Source: Pelosinus fermentans DSM 17108 (GTDB lineage Bacteria; Bacillota; Negativicutes; DSM-13327). From it: a DNA stretch of 64,000 bases. The translations under genes and the position numbers were made by a program. Shown one piece after another: positions 33,828 to 42,669 of the stretch; the first letter of the stretch is position 1; each line of letters begins with the position of its first letter. The stretch lies in NCBI RefSeq assembly GCF_000271485.2, contig NZ_AKVN02000001.1, forward strand, positions 4,945,076 through 5,009,075. The letters are read 5' to 3'. The notes beneath the pieces are model-generated. The model did not search any database. It was not told the origin of the DNA and saw only the letters and a list, made by a program, of their open reading frames with translations.

Positions 33828-34232
33828 TCAAAACTTCTTCTTTGGATGACAATCCTTTTTCAATGACAACGTTAATTTTACATTCAATTCCAGAATATGG
33901 CATACTAGATCAGGATCAAATCCATACTGCTCAGCAAGAGTTATTACTTTCTTCCATCGTTTATCTGTACTCGCCTGATAGCTAGGAATACTTTCACGAA
34001 CACAGTTTTCCTGATCTGATGAAAGCGAATCTTCTGCGTCAAATCCGACTAACCAATCAATACTTACCTTAAAATAACTGGCAATACGCCTAAGTGTTGC
34101 AATATCCGGTTCACGACGGTTAATTTCCCAGGAAGCAAGCGTGGAGCGATCAACCTGAAGAATCGTCGCTAATGCTTCTTGGGTTAACTCACTCCGTAAT
34201 TGTTTTATTCGATCTCCTAATGTTGTTTCCAT
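33828..34232 (-). CDS. XRE-family transcriptional regulator
   Basis: 134 residues. The helix-turn-helix occupies residues 5-62: LGDRIKQLRSELTQEALATI then DRSTLASWEINRREPD and IASYFKVSIDWLVG. The rest is a helical tail with no known domain, ending in a Lys-rich stretch. ATG 34232 follows GAGGGGTGTGCTC. The upstream intergenic stretch repeats agtgtcttatagacactaat (34335-34357), a palindrome suited to autoregulation. It is divergent from the HisKA-like gene. Confidence 0.88.
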   Translation of the reverse strand: METTLGDRIKQLRSELTQEALATILQVDRSTLASWEINRREPDIATLRRIASYFKVSIDWLVGFDAEDSLSSDQENCVRESIPSYQASTDKRWKKVITLAEQYGFDPDLVCHILELNVKLTLSLKKDCHPKKKF

Positions 34233-34334
34233 GAGCACACCCCTCATTATTACGATAGCGTGCTTATCATAGCAGTGCAATTATTCTGTCCATAAGACAC
34301 TCCCTTGGCAGGATTTTACAACAATCCAGAGAAT

Positions 34335-34357
34335 TAGTGTCTTATAGACACTAATTC
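34335..34357. promoter_or_regulatory. palindromic operator candidate
   Basis: The sequence tagtgtcttatagacacta has perfect TAGTGTCT/AGACACTA-type arms. A related half, agacactccc, lies at about 34294. The location between the divergent XRE and HisKA-like genes suggests an XRE binding site. Confidence 0.5.
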
Positions 34358-34402
34358 TCATTAAATAAAAAAGCAAGATGATAAAAAAGGAGGGGCAGTT
34401 TC

Positions 34403-34705
34403 GTGCAGGTAGTAAATTTTTCGAGAAAAATGAATGTATTGCAAATGACAGACAACAAACCTAAAAAGCAAGCTACAGTATACAAGAATTCGCAAGTCGA
34501 TGCAATTGCTGCAAATGCGATTACGCTGGTAAATGAAATCAGCGATCCGCTCACGGTCATTAAAGGCTATTTACAAGTCTTCGAGAAGAATACTGTGAAC
34601 AATCAGCAAGAATGGTTACCGCTCGTGTTTCAAGAATTAAATCGAGTGGAGCTATTGATCAACCACTTTATAACAAATTCTCAGAATAAGAAACCTGGGT
34701 CTTAA
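34403..34705 (+). CDS. HisKA-like dimerisation domain protein lacking the phospho-His
   Basis: 100 residues, starting at GTG nine bases after AAAGGAGG. Residues 42-60, LVNEISDPLTVIKGYLQVF, align with the H-box of sporulation-type histidine kinases (AHEIRNPLTVIRGFLQ), but the phosphorylated His is replaced by Asn. A second helix (FQELNRVELLINHFI) completes a four-helix-bundle half. There is no ATPase domain. It may be a regulator that binds kinases or response regulators, or a kinase remnant. Confidence 0.75.
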   Translation: MQVVNFSRKMNVLQMTDNKPKKQATVYKNSQVDAIAANAITLVNEISDPLTVIKGYLQVFEKNTVNNQQEWLPLVFQELNRVELLINHFITNSQNKKPGS

Positions 34706-34791
34706 TTTATACGATAAGGATAGGTTGAAATCATATTATATATGGCAGTCGTCAGTAATGGAATATATCCATAAATAATTGTAATTATAAC

Positions 34792-34837
34792 AAAAGCCAG
34801 GAGAGCTTGCATTATTATGCAAGCTCTCCTGGCTTTT
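34792..34837 (-). terminator. terminator of the sugar-acid operon
   Basis: A perfect stem of about 19 bp (34792-34810 with 34819-34837) with a small A/T-rich loop, 17 bases past the permease stop. Confidence 0.9.
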
Positions 34838-34853
34838 AGTATTACTATAAGGT

Positions 34854-36194
34854 TTATCCTATAATTTGAGCTAACAACAATACACCTGCCAAGCCAACTA
34901 CAGAGGCAATGGTTGTTGATGCCGTATAAATTCCGAACATCTTATTCATTGGAATACCGAGTGATTCTTTTACAAACCAGAAACCCGGGTCAGTTACATG
35001 GGAAGCGCCAATGGCTCCGGCACCTATAGCAATAGCCACTAATGCTGGATCAAGGTTGGGATACTGTGCAAGCACGGGAATGATAAATCCCGCCGATGTC
35101 ATCATTGCCACAGTGGCACTGCCAATGGCAAATCGCATAACAATGGCGATAACCCATGCCATGATCAAAGGACTGATTTGAATGGCCGTAAGCACTGCTT
35201 TCAATACATCACCAATACCACTGTCCAAAATAATCCGATTAAAGGCACCAGCCGCACCAATAACAAGAATAATCGAAGCCATAGGTCCCATTGCTGCATC
35301 GGTTTGCTTGGCTAGAACCGCCAAACTATGTCCACGTTTCCATCCCATAACATAATAAGACAAAATAGCAGCCAAGAAAAGTGCCGTAATTGGACTGCCG
35401 ATAAAGTTGACAATCGGCATAAAAGCTGCATTTTTATCTGCAACCATCTCGATAATGGTTTTACCGATCATTAACAGTAATGGCAGTAAAATCGTAAAAA
35501 GAGTGATTCCGAATTTCGGTAAATCAGCGTCTGGAGTCCGTTCCAGATTGCAATACTGATCCGGCGGCTGAAAATCATACTTTTTAGAAATGAGTTTGCC
35601 AAATAAGGGTCCTGCAATTGCTGTCGCAGGAAGGCCAACTAACAAACCATAAAAAATGACCTTCCCGACATCGGCTTTTAATGCTAAGGAAATCGCCATT
35701 GCAGCAGGATGGGGAGGAATAACGCAATGTACGACAGTAAGTGCTACCAGCATCGACAAGGCCACTTGTACCAGAGGCTGCTTGGATTCTAGCACAACAC
35801 AAAATAGAATGGGGGTTAACAAGACTATGCCAACCTGTAAAAATACAGGAATACCACAGATATAAGCAACAATCATCATCGCCCATGCCGCTTTATTTTT
35901 ACCCATGATATTAATAAGCGTGCGGGATAGTTTTTCGGCACCGCCGGATATCTCCATCATTTTACCAATAATCGCCCCCAAGGCAAGTATTGGGGCAAGA
36001 AACCCTAAGGTTCCTCCCATACCAGCCTCAATAGACGTTCCTATTTTAGCTAATGGCATCCCTGTAGCAAAAGCGATAAAAAAACAAGCCCCCATCAAAG
36101 AAAGAAACGCGTGGATACGAAATTTAATACTCAGAACAATAATCATGAGAATGGCAATTCCCAATACGAAAAGCATAGGTATCGATTGGTCCAT
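34854..36194 (-). CDS. GntP-family sugar-acid:H+ symporter
   Basis: 446 residues with about 12 membrane helices, a permease for gluconate-like acids. Family segments include LGFLAPILALGAIIGKMMEI, VHCVIPPHPAAMAISLALKA and GAGAIGASHVTDPGFWFVKE. ATG 36194 (MDQSIPML) follows AAAGGAGAAGTACT; the longer frame would overlap larA and lacks a ribosome site. Last gene of a five-gene leftward cluster. The substrate is most likely the four-carbon acid metabolised by the neighbours. Confidence 0.93.
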   Translation of the reverse strand: MDQSIPMLFVLGIAILMIIVLSIKFRIHAFLSLMGACFFIAFATGMPLAKIGTSIEAGMGGTLGFLAPILALGAIIGKMMEISGGAEKLSRTLINIMGKNKAAWAMMIVAYICGIPVFLQVGIVLLTPILFCVVLESKQPLVQVALSMLVALTVVHCVIPPHPAAMAISLALKADVGKVIFYGLLVGLPATAIAGPLFGKLISKKYDFQPPDQYCNLERTPDADLPKFGITLFTILLPLLLMIGKTIIEMVADKNAAFMPIVNFIGSPITALFLAAILSYYVMGWKRGHSLAVLAKQTDAAMGPMASIILVIGAAGAFNRIILDSGIGDVLKAVLTAIQISPLIMAWVIAIVMRFAIGSATVAMMTSAGFIIPVLAQYPNLDPALVAIAIGAGAIGASHVTDPGFWFVKESLGIPMNKMFGIYTASTTIASVVGLAGVLLLAQIIG

Positions 36195-36234
36195 AGTACT
36201 TCTCCTTTCTTTTTCTGTATCCTTAGCGGCTCCT

Positions 36235-37506
36235 CTACTTGATAATTGGAAGCATGTCAGGAGCATGAGTTAAAATCGTGACTCTGGCCTTTTTTCCCTT
36301 TTGCTGGATCGCTGAATCAAGGGCTGCCTGCACAGAGTCAAAGGGAGTAAATCCAAGCTTTACAGCGTCTTTTGACTGGATACCACTAGACACAATATAC
36401 ACGGTTTCCCTCTCTTTTACTTGTGCCCAGGCAATTGCTAAGGCCGCTGCAACTTCATCGTGCATTTGTTTATCATCCACCATTTTCTTTAGACACTCCG
36501 AGGAATGGCACGTAATATCCACCATTTCGGAGTGTGTAACAGCAACGCCTTCATAACATGGAGTCGCAATAATAACGATTCCACCAGCTTTCACTGCTAA
36601 ATCGGAAGGATATAAAGTCTTGTGCGCCTGCCAGAACTCAATATCACAAGGATGAGAGCTAGAAAGAACGATATCTGCTTCTTCGGGAATTTCAACGGCG
36701 TATACTTCCCTTGATAAAGATACACCTTCCTGGAAGGCTTCTACTGTATCACCAAAGAAAGCCCCTACTACCTCTCCATGACGATTTAAAACCGTATTAA
36801 AAATAGTATTCATGCCAATTTTTTTGGCAATCATATTTAGCTCCCTGCGAACAGGATTATCCTGAACTCCTAAATAGGAGCGCGGCGCACGAACGCTTAA
36901 TAAATGAGTTTCAGCAGTGGTATGTTCACCAGAAATACCAGGCTGAACAATTTTTGCTCCGCCAGAAAATCCAGGGATATGATGAGGAACAATGCTGCCG
37001 ATACCAATTTTAAAATCTGCTTCATATGCCTCACGATTTACCCAAACACTGGTACCATTATCTGTATTTCCAAGGTCAATCAAAGCCTCTGGATTCTTAA
37101 AGTCATGATTTTTAATCGTTACGCGATTTACAACAGTTTGCCCAAATTTTTCCAAGATTTCCGCCTCTGTCATAAAGCGATGAGTACCCAGAGCAATAAT
37201 GATAGTAATCTGCTCATCTTTTATTCCCGCCGAATTCATTTCATCCAGCATTACAGGAATGATTTTATCAGTAGGAGTCAAGCGAGTGTTATCATCCGCT
37301 AAAATTACAACTTTTTTCTTCCCCTTAACCTGCTCAGCCAAATTTCTTGAGCCAATAGGATTCGTAAAAGCCCGCATAATTTCTTCTTTTACATCAGCTA
37401 CAGCAGCAACATCTTTTGGTGAATAAACACCAATTAGATTTTCTTTGGGAAGAGATACTTCAATATTCTCTTGTCCATAAGGCATTGTTACTTTTACATT
37501 TGACAT
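36235..37506 (-). CDS. LarA-family nickel-pincer racemase/epimerase
   Basis: 423 residues, homologous to lactate racemase LarA, which uses a covalently bound nickel-pincer nucleotide. DDNTRLTP (71-78), GTHR with His109, HHIPGFSGGAK with His175/176 and Lys185, and ETH with His201 match the L. plantarum LarA catalytic His108/174, cofactor Lys184 and Ni-ligand His200, all shifted by one. The active site is thus intact. It lies inside a sugar-acid operon rather than with larB/C/E or lactate genes, so a longer 2-hydroxy acid is the likely substrate. Cofactor genes must be elsewhere. Confidence 0.88.
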   Translation of the reverse strand: MSNVKVTMPYGQENIEVSLPKENLIGVYSPKDVAAVADVKEEIMRAFTNPIGSRNLAEQVKGKKKVVILADDNTRLTPTDKIIPVMLDEMNSAGIKDEQITIIIALGTHRFMTEAEILEKFGQTVVNRVTIKNHDFKNPEALIDLGNTDNGTSVWVNREAYEADFKIGIGSIVPHHIPGFSGGAKIVQPGISGEHTTAETHLLSVRAPRSYLGVQDNPVRRELNMIAKKIGMNTIFNTVLNRHGEVVGAFFGDTVEAFQEGVSLSREVYAVEIPEEADIVLSSSHPCDIEFWQAHKTLYPSDLAVKAGGIVIIATPCYEGVAVTHSEMVDITCHSSECLKKMVDDKQMHDEVAAALAIAWAQVKERETVYIVSSGIQSKDAVKLGFTPFDSVQAALDSAIQQKGKKARVTILTHAPDMLPIIK

Positions 37507-37550
37507 GGATAATCATCCTTTCTTATCGCTGAGTTTGGCTTACCTGCCAG

Positions 37551-38564
37551 CTAGGCTTTACGCGCGCCTTTCGCTATTTGAGCGGCAAAATGAATGGCGG
37601 CGGTCATGCTGCTGCCATCTGCAATTCCTTTGCCGGCAATATCGAAAGCCGTACCATGGTCTACAGAAGTACGAAGGAATGGCAATCCCACAGTCACATT
37701 AACACCATTATCAAAACCAAGGAGTTTCAGTGGAATATGACCTTGATCATGATACATAACCACAACGATATCAAATTCTTTGCGGCGTACGGTGCGAAAA
37801 AATACTGTATCAGGAGGAATCGGACCTACAGCGTCAATTCCTTCTTGTTGAGCGTCTGCTACTGCAGGGGCAATCTCGTCCACATCCTCTCGCCCGAATA
37901 ATCCGTTTTCTCCCGCATGGGCGTTGAAGCCTGCAACAGCAATTCTTGGCTGCTCTAATCCTAACAGACGCAAGGTACGATCTGCCAGACGAATGATTCG
38001 CAGTACACGTTCTTTTTTGATTAGGTCTGCTGCCTCACGCATGGATACGTGAGTTGTGACATGAATGACTCGCAGTTCATCACCAGAAAGCATCATGGCA
38101 TAATCTTTGGTATGAGAAAGTTGAGCTAAAATCTCTGTATGTCCGGGAAAATGATGACCGCCTATATACAAAGCTTCTTTGTTGATCGGAGCCGTAACGA
38201 TAGCGTCCACCTTATTTGCCATTGCTTTTTCTATAGCAGCTTCAATGTAGGTATAAGCCGCATGCCCAGAGCGCCCATCGACCTGTCCAAAAGGAAGATC
38301 ATGGGGAACATTCGCAAAATCAAGGACATCAATCACCCCTGGCTGATAGCTGCCTTTTTGAACATCTGATATACTTGCGATCTCAAGGGGACTTTTCAGA
38401 ATGCCGGCTGCCAGCTTCATCCGGTTCGTGTCACCAAAAACCAGGGGACGGCATGTAGTATAGATATTTTCATCTGTAAGAGCCTTTACAATAATTTCAG
38501 GACCACACCCCGCGGCATCCCCCATGGTGATTGCCAGAATCGGACGTTCTACTCCCTGTTTCAT
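37551..38564 (-). CDS. pdxA2: PdxA2-like 4-phosphohydroxyacid dehydrogenase
   Basis: 337 residues of the PdxA family, NAD- and metal-dependent. HHFPGHTEILAQL and VVVMYHDQGHIPLK carry the metal-binding His; FNAHAGENGLFG replaces the NPHAGE of classical PdxA. Alongside a DUF1537 kinase, such PdxA2 proteins oxidise and decarboxylate D-threonate/D-erythronate 4-phosphate to dihydroxyacetone phosphate instead of making vitamin B6. The start overlaps the kinase stop by four bases, so both are co-translated. No other pyridoxine genes are nearby. Confidence 0.87.
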   Translation of the reverse strand: MKQGVERPILAITMGDAAGCGPEIIVKALTDENIYTTCRPLVFGDTNRMKLAAGILKSPLEIASISDVQKGSYQPGVIDVLDFANVPHDLPFGQVDGRSGHAAYTYIEAAIEKAMANKVDAIVTAPINKEALYIGGHHFPGHTEILAQLSHTKDYAMMLSGDELRVIHVTTHVSMREAADLIKKERVLRIIRLADRTLRLLGLEQPRIAVAGFNAHAGENGLFGREDVDEIAPAVADAQQEGIDAVGPIPPDTVFFRTVRRKEFDIVVVMYHDQGHIPLKLLGFDNGVNVTVGLPFLRTSVDHGTAFDIAGKGIADGSSMTAAIHFAAQIAKGARKA

Positions 38565-39853
38565 TGTTCTACCTTCCTTTCTGTGAGCTTTTGTGTTGCA
38601 TTTACTAAGGCATCAGGATTACCAAAGGCACCTGCTTTGGTGACGACCCACAGAGTTTTTCCTTCCTGAGTTACCATTTTGCCCAGGGGAATAGCTGGCG
38701 CTACTTCCTCTAAGATGCGAATCCCCTTTACACCAAGAGCATGGCAGACGGAAACTGCGGTATCTCCTCCCGTGAGTACAACTCCAGTGACTTCTTGCTG
38801 GTGCAGAATTGCAGCTCCCATAAAGCCGAGGATCTGTGCAGCGCTTTGACTTACTTCTAAGGGTGACATACCGAGTTTCTCGCCAGCTGCTTTCGCTCTT
38901 TCAACTGCCTCGGGCTGATATCCGGATGCAAGGATTACATTCTTCCCCCTTTTAAGTAGTGACAATGCCTTTTGCAAGTGTGGCATGGCTCCATTTTCCT
39001 GCCAGGGAAGATAATCGGCGATTTCGACTTCAACCAGTTCATGCCCTTTACCCAGAAGCTGCCGAATTTGTCCTCTTGTAACAGAGCTGATGCTGCCGAC
39101 GATTACAAGGCTGGGCGCCGACAAGAAATACTTTTCATTCCAGCCAAACAACTGAGGAAGACATTCGGCAAGACCAGCCGAACCTGCCCATAAAACGTTC
39201 TGAGATATACGAAATGCTGCTCCAGCTACGAGTTGAAAATGCTCTTCTTGCCACGCATCACAGCTTATGACTCTACACCCTTGCGCCAGGTGGCGCTGTA
39301 TAGCAGCAGCAATCGCATCTTCTCCCCCGGACAGTTCAAAGATGCCAATATGACCGACTAACATGCTTGTTTGTTGTCGCAATAACGAAGGCAAAACCGA
39401 TTCTGAAACGGGAGTTTTAGGATCTTTGCCGACCTCCGTTTCCGAAAGTGGTACGCCATGCAACAGATGATGCCCGCCTACAGTCGTCCTTCCGTTTTTA
39501 GGAAAAGCAGGCATGACTAATGCGAAATCATGAAATCCAAGATCAAGAATAGCCTGCAGCTCAATACCGATGTTCCCCCGTAAAGTGGAATCTAATTTTT
39601 TATAATAATTTTTAAAGCCTGCCTGCTGTGCCTGCTTAGCAATCTTTTGTACTTTCTGATATGCTTCTTTTGCTCCAATAGCACGACTGTTGGTATCGAC
39701 AACTACGATAGCAGCTTCCAATTCTTCCGATAAGCTTGTTCCCTCTAGCAGAATTTCAGTATGCAGGCTTTGAACTGCAAATTGCACTCCTGTATCGTTG
39801 GCACCTGTCAAATCATCTGCAATGATAATCATGGATTTTGCTTCTATACTCAA
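38561..39853 (-). CDS. four-carbon acid sugar kinase (DUF1537; DtnK/OtnK type)
   Basis: 430 residues. The N-terminal substrate-binding domain has IIADDLTGANDTGVQFA and YYKKLDSTLRGNIG; the C-terminal nucleotide-binding domain has GVVLTGGDTAVSVCHALG. The family phosphorylates threonate, erythronate or 3-oxo-tetronate on O4. Partnering with PdxA2 points to the D-threonate kinase (DtnK) branch. Translation begins at TTG 39853, eight bases after AGGAGG. First structural gene of the operon. Confidence 0.88.
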   Translation of the reverse strand: MSIEAKSMIIIADDLTGANDTGVQFAVQSLHTEILLEGTSLSEELEAAIVVVDTNSRAIGAKEAYQKVQKIAKQAQQAGFKNYYKKLDSTLRGNIGIELQAILDLGFHDFALVMPAFPKNGRTTVGGHHLLHGVPLSETEVGKDPKTPVSESVLPSLLRQQTSMLVGHIGIFELSGGEDAIAAAIQRHLAQGCRVISCDAWQEEHFQLVAGAAFRISQNVLWAGSAGLAECLPQLFGWNEKYFLSAPSLVIVGSISSVTRGQIRQLLGKGHELVEVEIADYLPWQENGAMPHLQKALSLLKRGKNVILASGYQPEAVERAKAAGEKLGMSPLEVSQSAAQILGFMGAAILHQQEVTGVVLTGGDTAVSVCHALGVKGIRILEEVAPAIPLGKMVTQEGKTLWVVTKAGAFGNPDALVNATQKLTERKVEQ

Positions 39854-39991
39854 ATAAAATTCCTCCTTCTATTGGTAGTAGTCTCTCAAAAACAAGTATC
39901 TCTGGCGTAAAACGGTGAAGTGTTAGTTATGTTCATCCTTTGCCGTCCTAAATGAGTTTTCCAAGAGCTAGTCGTAATTAGGCATGGCATT

Positions 39992-40843
39992 TTAGCGGGA
40001 AGGATTTCTGCACGCCTTCAAAGCCATGCGGGACTTATTAACTCTTTCCATCGCGGCATCCCCAATCTCTAGGGCCAATCTGACATACAGAATATCAATG
40101 ACAACTAACTGAACAATACGAGAAATCATCGCATCGGAACGCATTTTGGTTTCTCGAGTACAGCTTAGCAGGTATGCATCAACCATATGGGTGATACTGG
40201 ACTTTATAGAGCTAGTCACCGCGCAAGTGTAACAGCCTTGTTTTTTGGCTAGTTCTAATGTACGAAGGATATCCGTAGTTTCTCCAGAATGGCAGATGGC
40301 AAAGAAAATCTCATCCTGGTGAGCTACAGATGCAGCGATGGTCATCAAATGAGAATCGGTATAAACATTAATTTTTAATCCTAAGCGCATCAACTTGTGC
40401 ATCACATCTTGAGCAACAACACCAGAAGCACCTAAACCAATAACATGAATATGAGACGAATCTTTAAGATGACGGATTATATCTTCTAAGGCAGGCAGAG
40501 AAATCTGCTTTTCTAAATCTGAAATCCCTTGCAAAGAAGAATCAATCACTTTTCGAATTACATCCGGTAATTGATCTTGAATTTCCACTTCTTCATAAAT
40601 TGGACGTATTTCACTTTCCGACAGCTCTTTCGTCAGTGCGATACGGAACATCGGATAATTCTCATACCCTAGCAAGCGGTAGAAGCGAATCACGGTGGCA
40701 TCACCTACTTGACAGCGATCCGCCAGTTCATTAATGGGAATTGTCAGTACCTCTTGAGCGTGTTCTTGCAAATAGCGAACAATTCGCTCTTGAGCAGGTG
40801 TCAAACGGTTGCTTTGCAGCCGAATACGTGAGAATAATGGCAA
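39992..40843 (-). CDS. RpiR/MurR-family transcriptional regulator
   Basis: 283 residues: an N-terminal helix-turn-helix (LTPAQERIVRYLQEHAQEVL; ADRCQVGDATVIRFYRLLGY) and a C-terminal SIS sugar-phosphate-binding domain (VIGLGASGVVAQDVMHKL; ICHSGETTDILRTLELA). TTG 40843 has GGAGG eight bases upstream. The ATG at 40909 gives 22 extra residues but has no ribosome site. It lies 138 bases upstream of the kinase on the same strand and is probably the operon's regulator, with a phosphorylated intermediate as effector. Confidence 0.9.
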   Translation of the reverse strand: MPLFSRIRLQSNRLTPAQERIVRYLQEHAQEVLTIPINELADRCQVGDATVIRFYRLLGYENYPMFRIALTKELSESEIRPIYEEVEIQDQLPDVIRKVIDSSLQGISDLEKQISLPALEDIIRHLKDSSHIHVIGLGASGVVAQDVMHKLMRLGLKINVYTDSHLMTIAASVAHQDEIFFAICHSGETTDILRTLELAKKQGCYTCAVTSSIKSSITHMVDAYLLSCTRETKMRSDAMISRIVQLVVIDILYVRLALEIGDAAMERVNKSRMALKACRNPSR

Positions 40844-41189
40844 GGAATCCACCTCCGCATTTCGGAGATAATCTTCATCAAATTTTATCTCCGAGAATAT
40901 TTTCTCCATTATTCATTTGACATATCTTCACAGTTTCCTGCTTCGTTTTCAGAATTTTTTTTATTTAATAATAACTAAATAACGCCATAAAGTTAAAATC
41001 CTTTTTATATAAAACAAAAAGTAAGACAGCCTAAAGCCATCTTACTTTTATATCAAAATTTGAAATACTATGAACGTAACAGGAAAAAATATTAATTAAA
41101 GTGAACTCTTCTCATTGTTTTCTTGAAATGGATCTCATTGAGAGCCATATAAAAGTCCTAAAGCAACTCTTAGAGCCAAACCTAACTTG
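40844..41189. other. intergenic stretch without recognised gene
   Basis: The right part of this stretch has one hairpin (41017-41049, 10-bp stem aaaagtaaga with tcttactttt) which may end the arginase transcript. Short open frames at 41100-41180 have no ribosome site. No repeat or RNA gene recognised. Confidence 0.5.
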
Positions 41190-42137
41190 TTATATTGCTT
41201 CAGCGCTTCTTTTTCGATCTGCTCTTTGCACCTGTTTGCTTTTAGCAGTCTCACCAAATAATGCTCCAATCAGGTTAACAGTCAGACGAGCCGTCACATC
41301 ATCTTTATCCAGCAATGGATTGACTTCTACAAATTCCGCGGAAATCAGATTTTCAGCAGCCGCTAATAACCGTACGGCCTGCAGACTTTCTTTATAACTA
41401 AGGCCATTGGCAACGGGAGTCCCTACTCCCGGGAATTCTGCAGGATCAATACCATCTACATCAAAGCTCAAATGGATTCCATCACAACGTTCTGATAAAT
41501 AACGTACTGACTCGGCGATGACCGCCTCTATGCCCAGTCGTTTTACATCATTGGCAGTGTACATTTTTATATTTCTTTCCTCAATGAGCTGCTGCTCCCC
41601 TTGATCCACATCCCGAGCACCAATCAACACAATATGCTCCGGTTTCACTTTTCCCTGGTAGCCTCCAATATTCGTCAAAGCCGAATGACCTAATCCCATA
41701 CTGGCTGCTAAAGGCATGCCATGAATATTGCCAGTCGGGGATGTTTCAGGCGTATTCATATCAGCATGAGCATCGTACCAAATGACACCGATATTTTTAT
41801 AATGTTTTGCAACACCAGCTAATGTCCCCATGGCAATGCTGTGGTCTCCGCCTAAAACAAGGGGAAAGCGCCCTTCTTGTATAATATTTGAAACCTTTGC
41901 TGCCAACTTTTCACTGGAATCAACAAGGGTTTTTACATTTTTAATATTCTCGCCGCTTTGTCTAAAGCATCCTGTAATGCCAATAGAAAGATTACCTTCA
42001 TCTACGACATCCTGTCCGATACCTTTTAGACGGTCCATTAACCCTGCACAACGGATACCCTGCGGTCCTAAGTTGGTACCATAGCGAGTCTGTCCCAACC
42101 ACATTGGTACACCAACAACCGAAATCTTTCTTTTCAT
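41190..42137 (-). CDS. rocF: arginase/agmatinase family, probable arginase
   Basis: A binuclear manganese hydrolase that converts arginine to ornithine and urea. The metal motifs are complete: GGDHSIAMGT, DAHADMNT and SFDVDGIDP. The N-terminal VVGVPMWLGQTRYGTNLGP and GVGTPVANGLSYKES are arginase-like rather than agmatinase-like. About 315 residues. ATG 42137 (MKRKISVVG) is preferred on family grounds, though its ribosome site is weak; upstream GTG codons are possible. Single gene. No ornithine-using genes adjacent. Confidence 0.9.
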   Translation of the reverse strand: MKRKISVVGVPMWLGQTRYGTNLGPQGIRCAGLMDRLKGIGQDVVDEGNLSIGITGCFRQSGENIKNVKTLVDSSEKLAAKVSNIIQEGRFPLVLGGDHSIAMGTLAGVAKHYKNIGVIWYDAHADMNTPETSPTGNIHGMPLAASMGLGHSALTNIGGYQGKVKPEHIVLIGARDVDQGEQQLIEERNIKMYTANDVKRLGIEAVIAESVRYLSERCDGIHLSFDVDGIDPAEFPGVGTPVANGLSYKESLQAVRLLAAAENLISAEFVEVNPLLDKDDVTARLTVNLIGALFGETAKSKQVQRADRKRSAEAI

Positions 42138-42509
42138 GAAATTCACTATCACCGCCCCAATCTTTTGCATTATTTTTTTGCTGCGAATTTTATTTTAAAC
42201 CTTTCTTGTCTAGTGTGCAAGAAAAGTTTTATAAAATACATAACCTTTATTCCCATTTAAGAACAGTCGTGATCCAAGATCATTCAATTACAAAGAATTG
42301 CAGCTATTTACATTAAAAAAATCCAATATTTTCTTGGTTGCTTTGAATCTTCATTTTGACTGTATAGAAAGTCCATTCCTGTTAAGTTTGGAATAGGCTT
42401 TCTTTTGTGAAAACAAAAAAAATGTACTTTTTTTTATTTTCCGGGACAAAATAATACTACGTATATAAGTCATTCCATTTATAAATTACAAAGAAAAGGA
42501 GTTCATAAC
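42138..42509. other. arginase upstream region and small-gene promoter region
   Basis: No gene is visible. An imperfect 14-bp hairpin (42366-42379 with 42390-42403) followed by cttttgtg may be a weak terminator. AT-rich sequence at 42420-42475 likely holds the promoter of the small ORF at 42510. Confidence 0.4.
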
Positions 42510-42602
42510 ATGTTGGAACTACAATTAGGATTTTTTGCTTTTCTCTTTATTGCAGTTTCCCTTTTTTTGCTGCATGGATTACACGGTCTAGGGATGATGT
42601 GA
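42510..42602 (+). CDS. 30-residue membrane miniprotein
   Basis: ATG 42510 follows AAAGGAGTTCATAAC. The peptide MLELQLGFFAFLFIAVSLFL ends LHGLHGLGMM: a single membrane helix and a short His/Gly tail. It has its own strong terminator. Too short for standard gene callers. No family recognised. Confidence 0.55.
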   Translation: MLELQLGFFAFLFIAVSLFLLHGLHGLGMM

Positions 42603-42630
42603 ACTTCGAAGAATATTATGGAAGACAAAA

Positions 42631-42668
42631 GATAAAGAGCGCGTCACTTCGTTGACGCGCTCTTTATC
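42631..42668. terminator. bidirectional terminator
   Basis: A perfect 16-bp stem (42631-42646 with 42653-42668) between the miniprotein gene and glnS. Confidence 0.9.
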
Positions 42669-42669
42669 T

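Noticed and set aside
37551..38564. Classical PdxA in vitamin B6 synthesis
   Set aside because: Operon context with a DUF1537 kinase and permease, and no pdxJ or related genes, favour the PdxA2 catabolic role.
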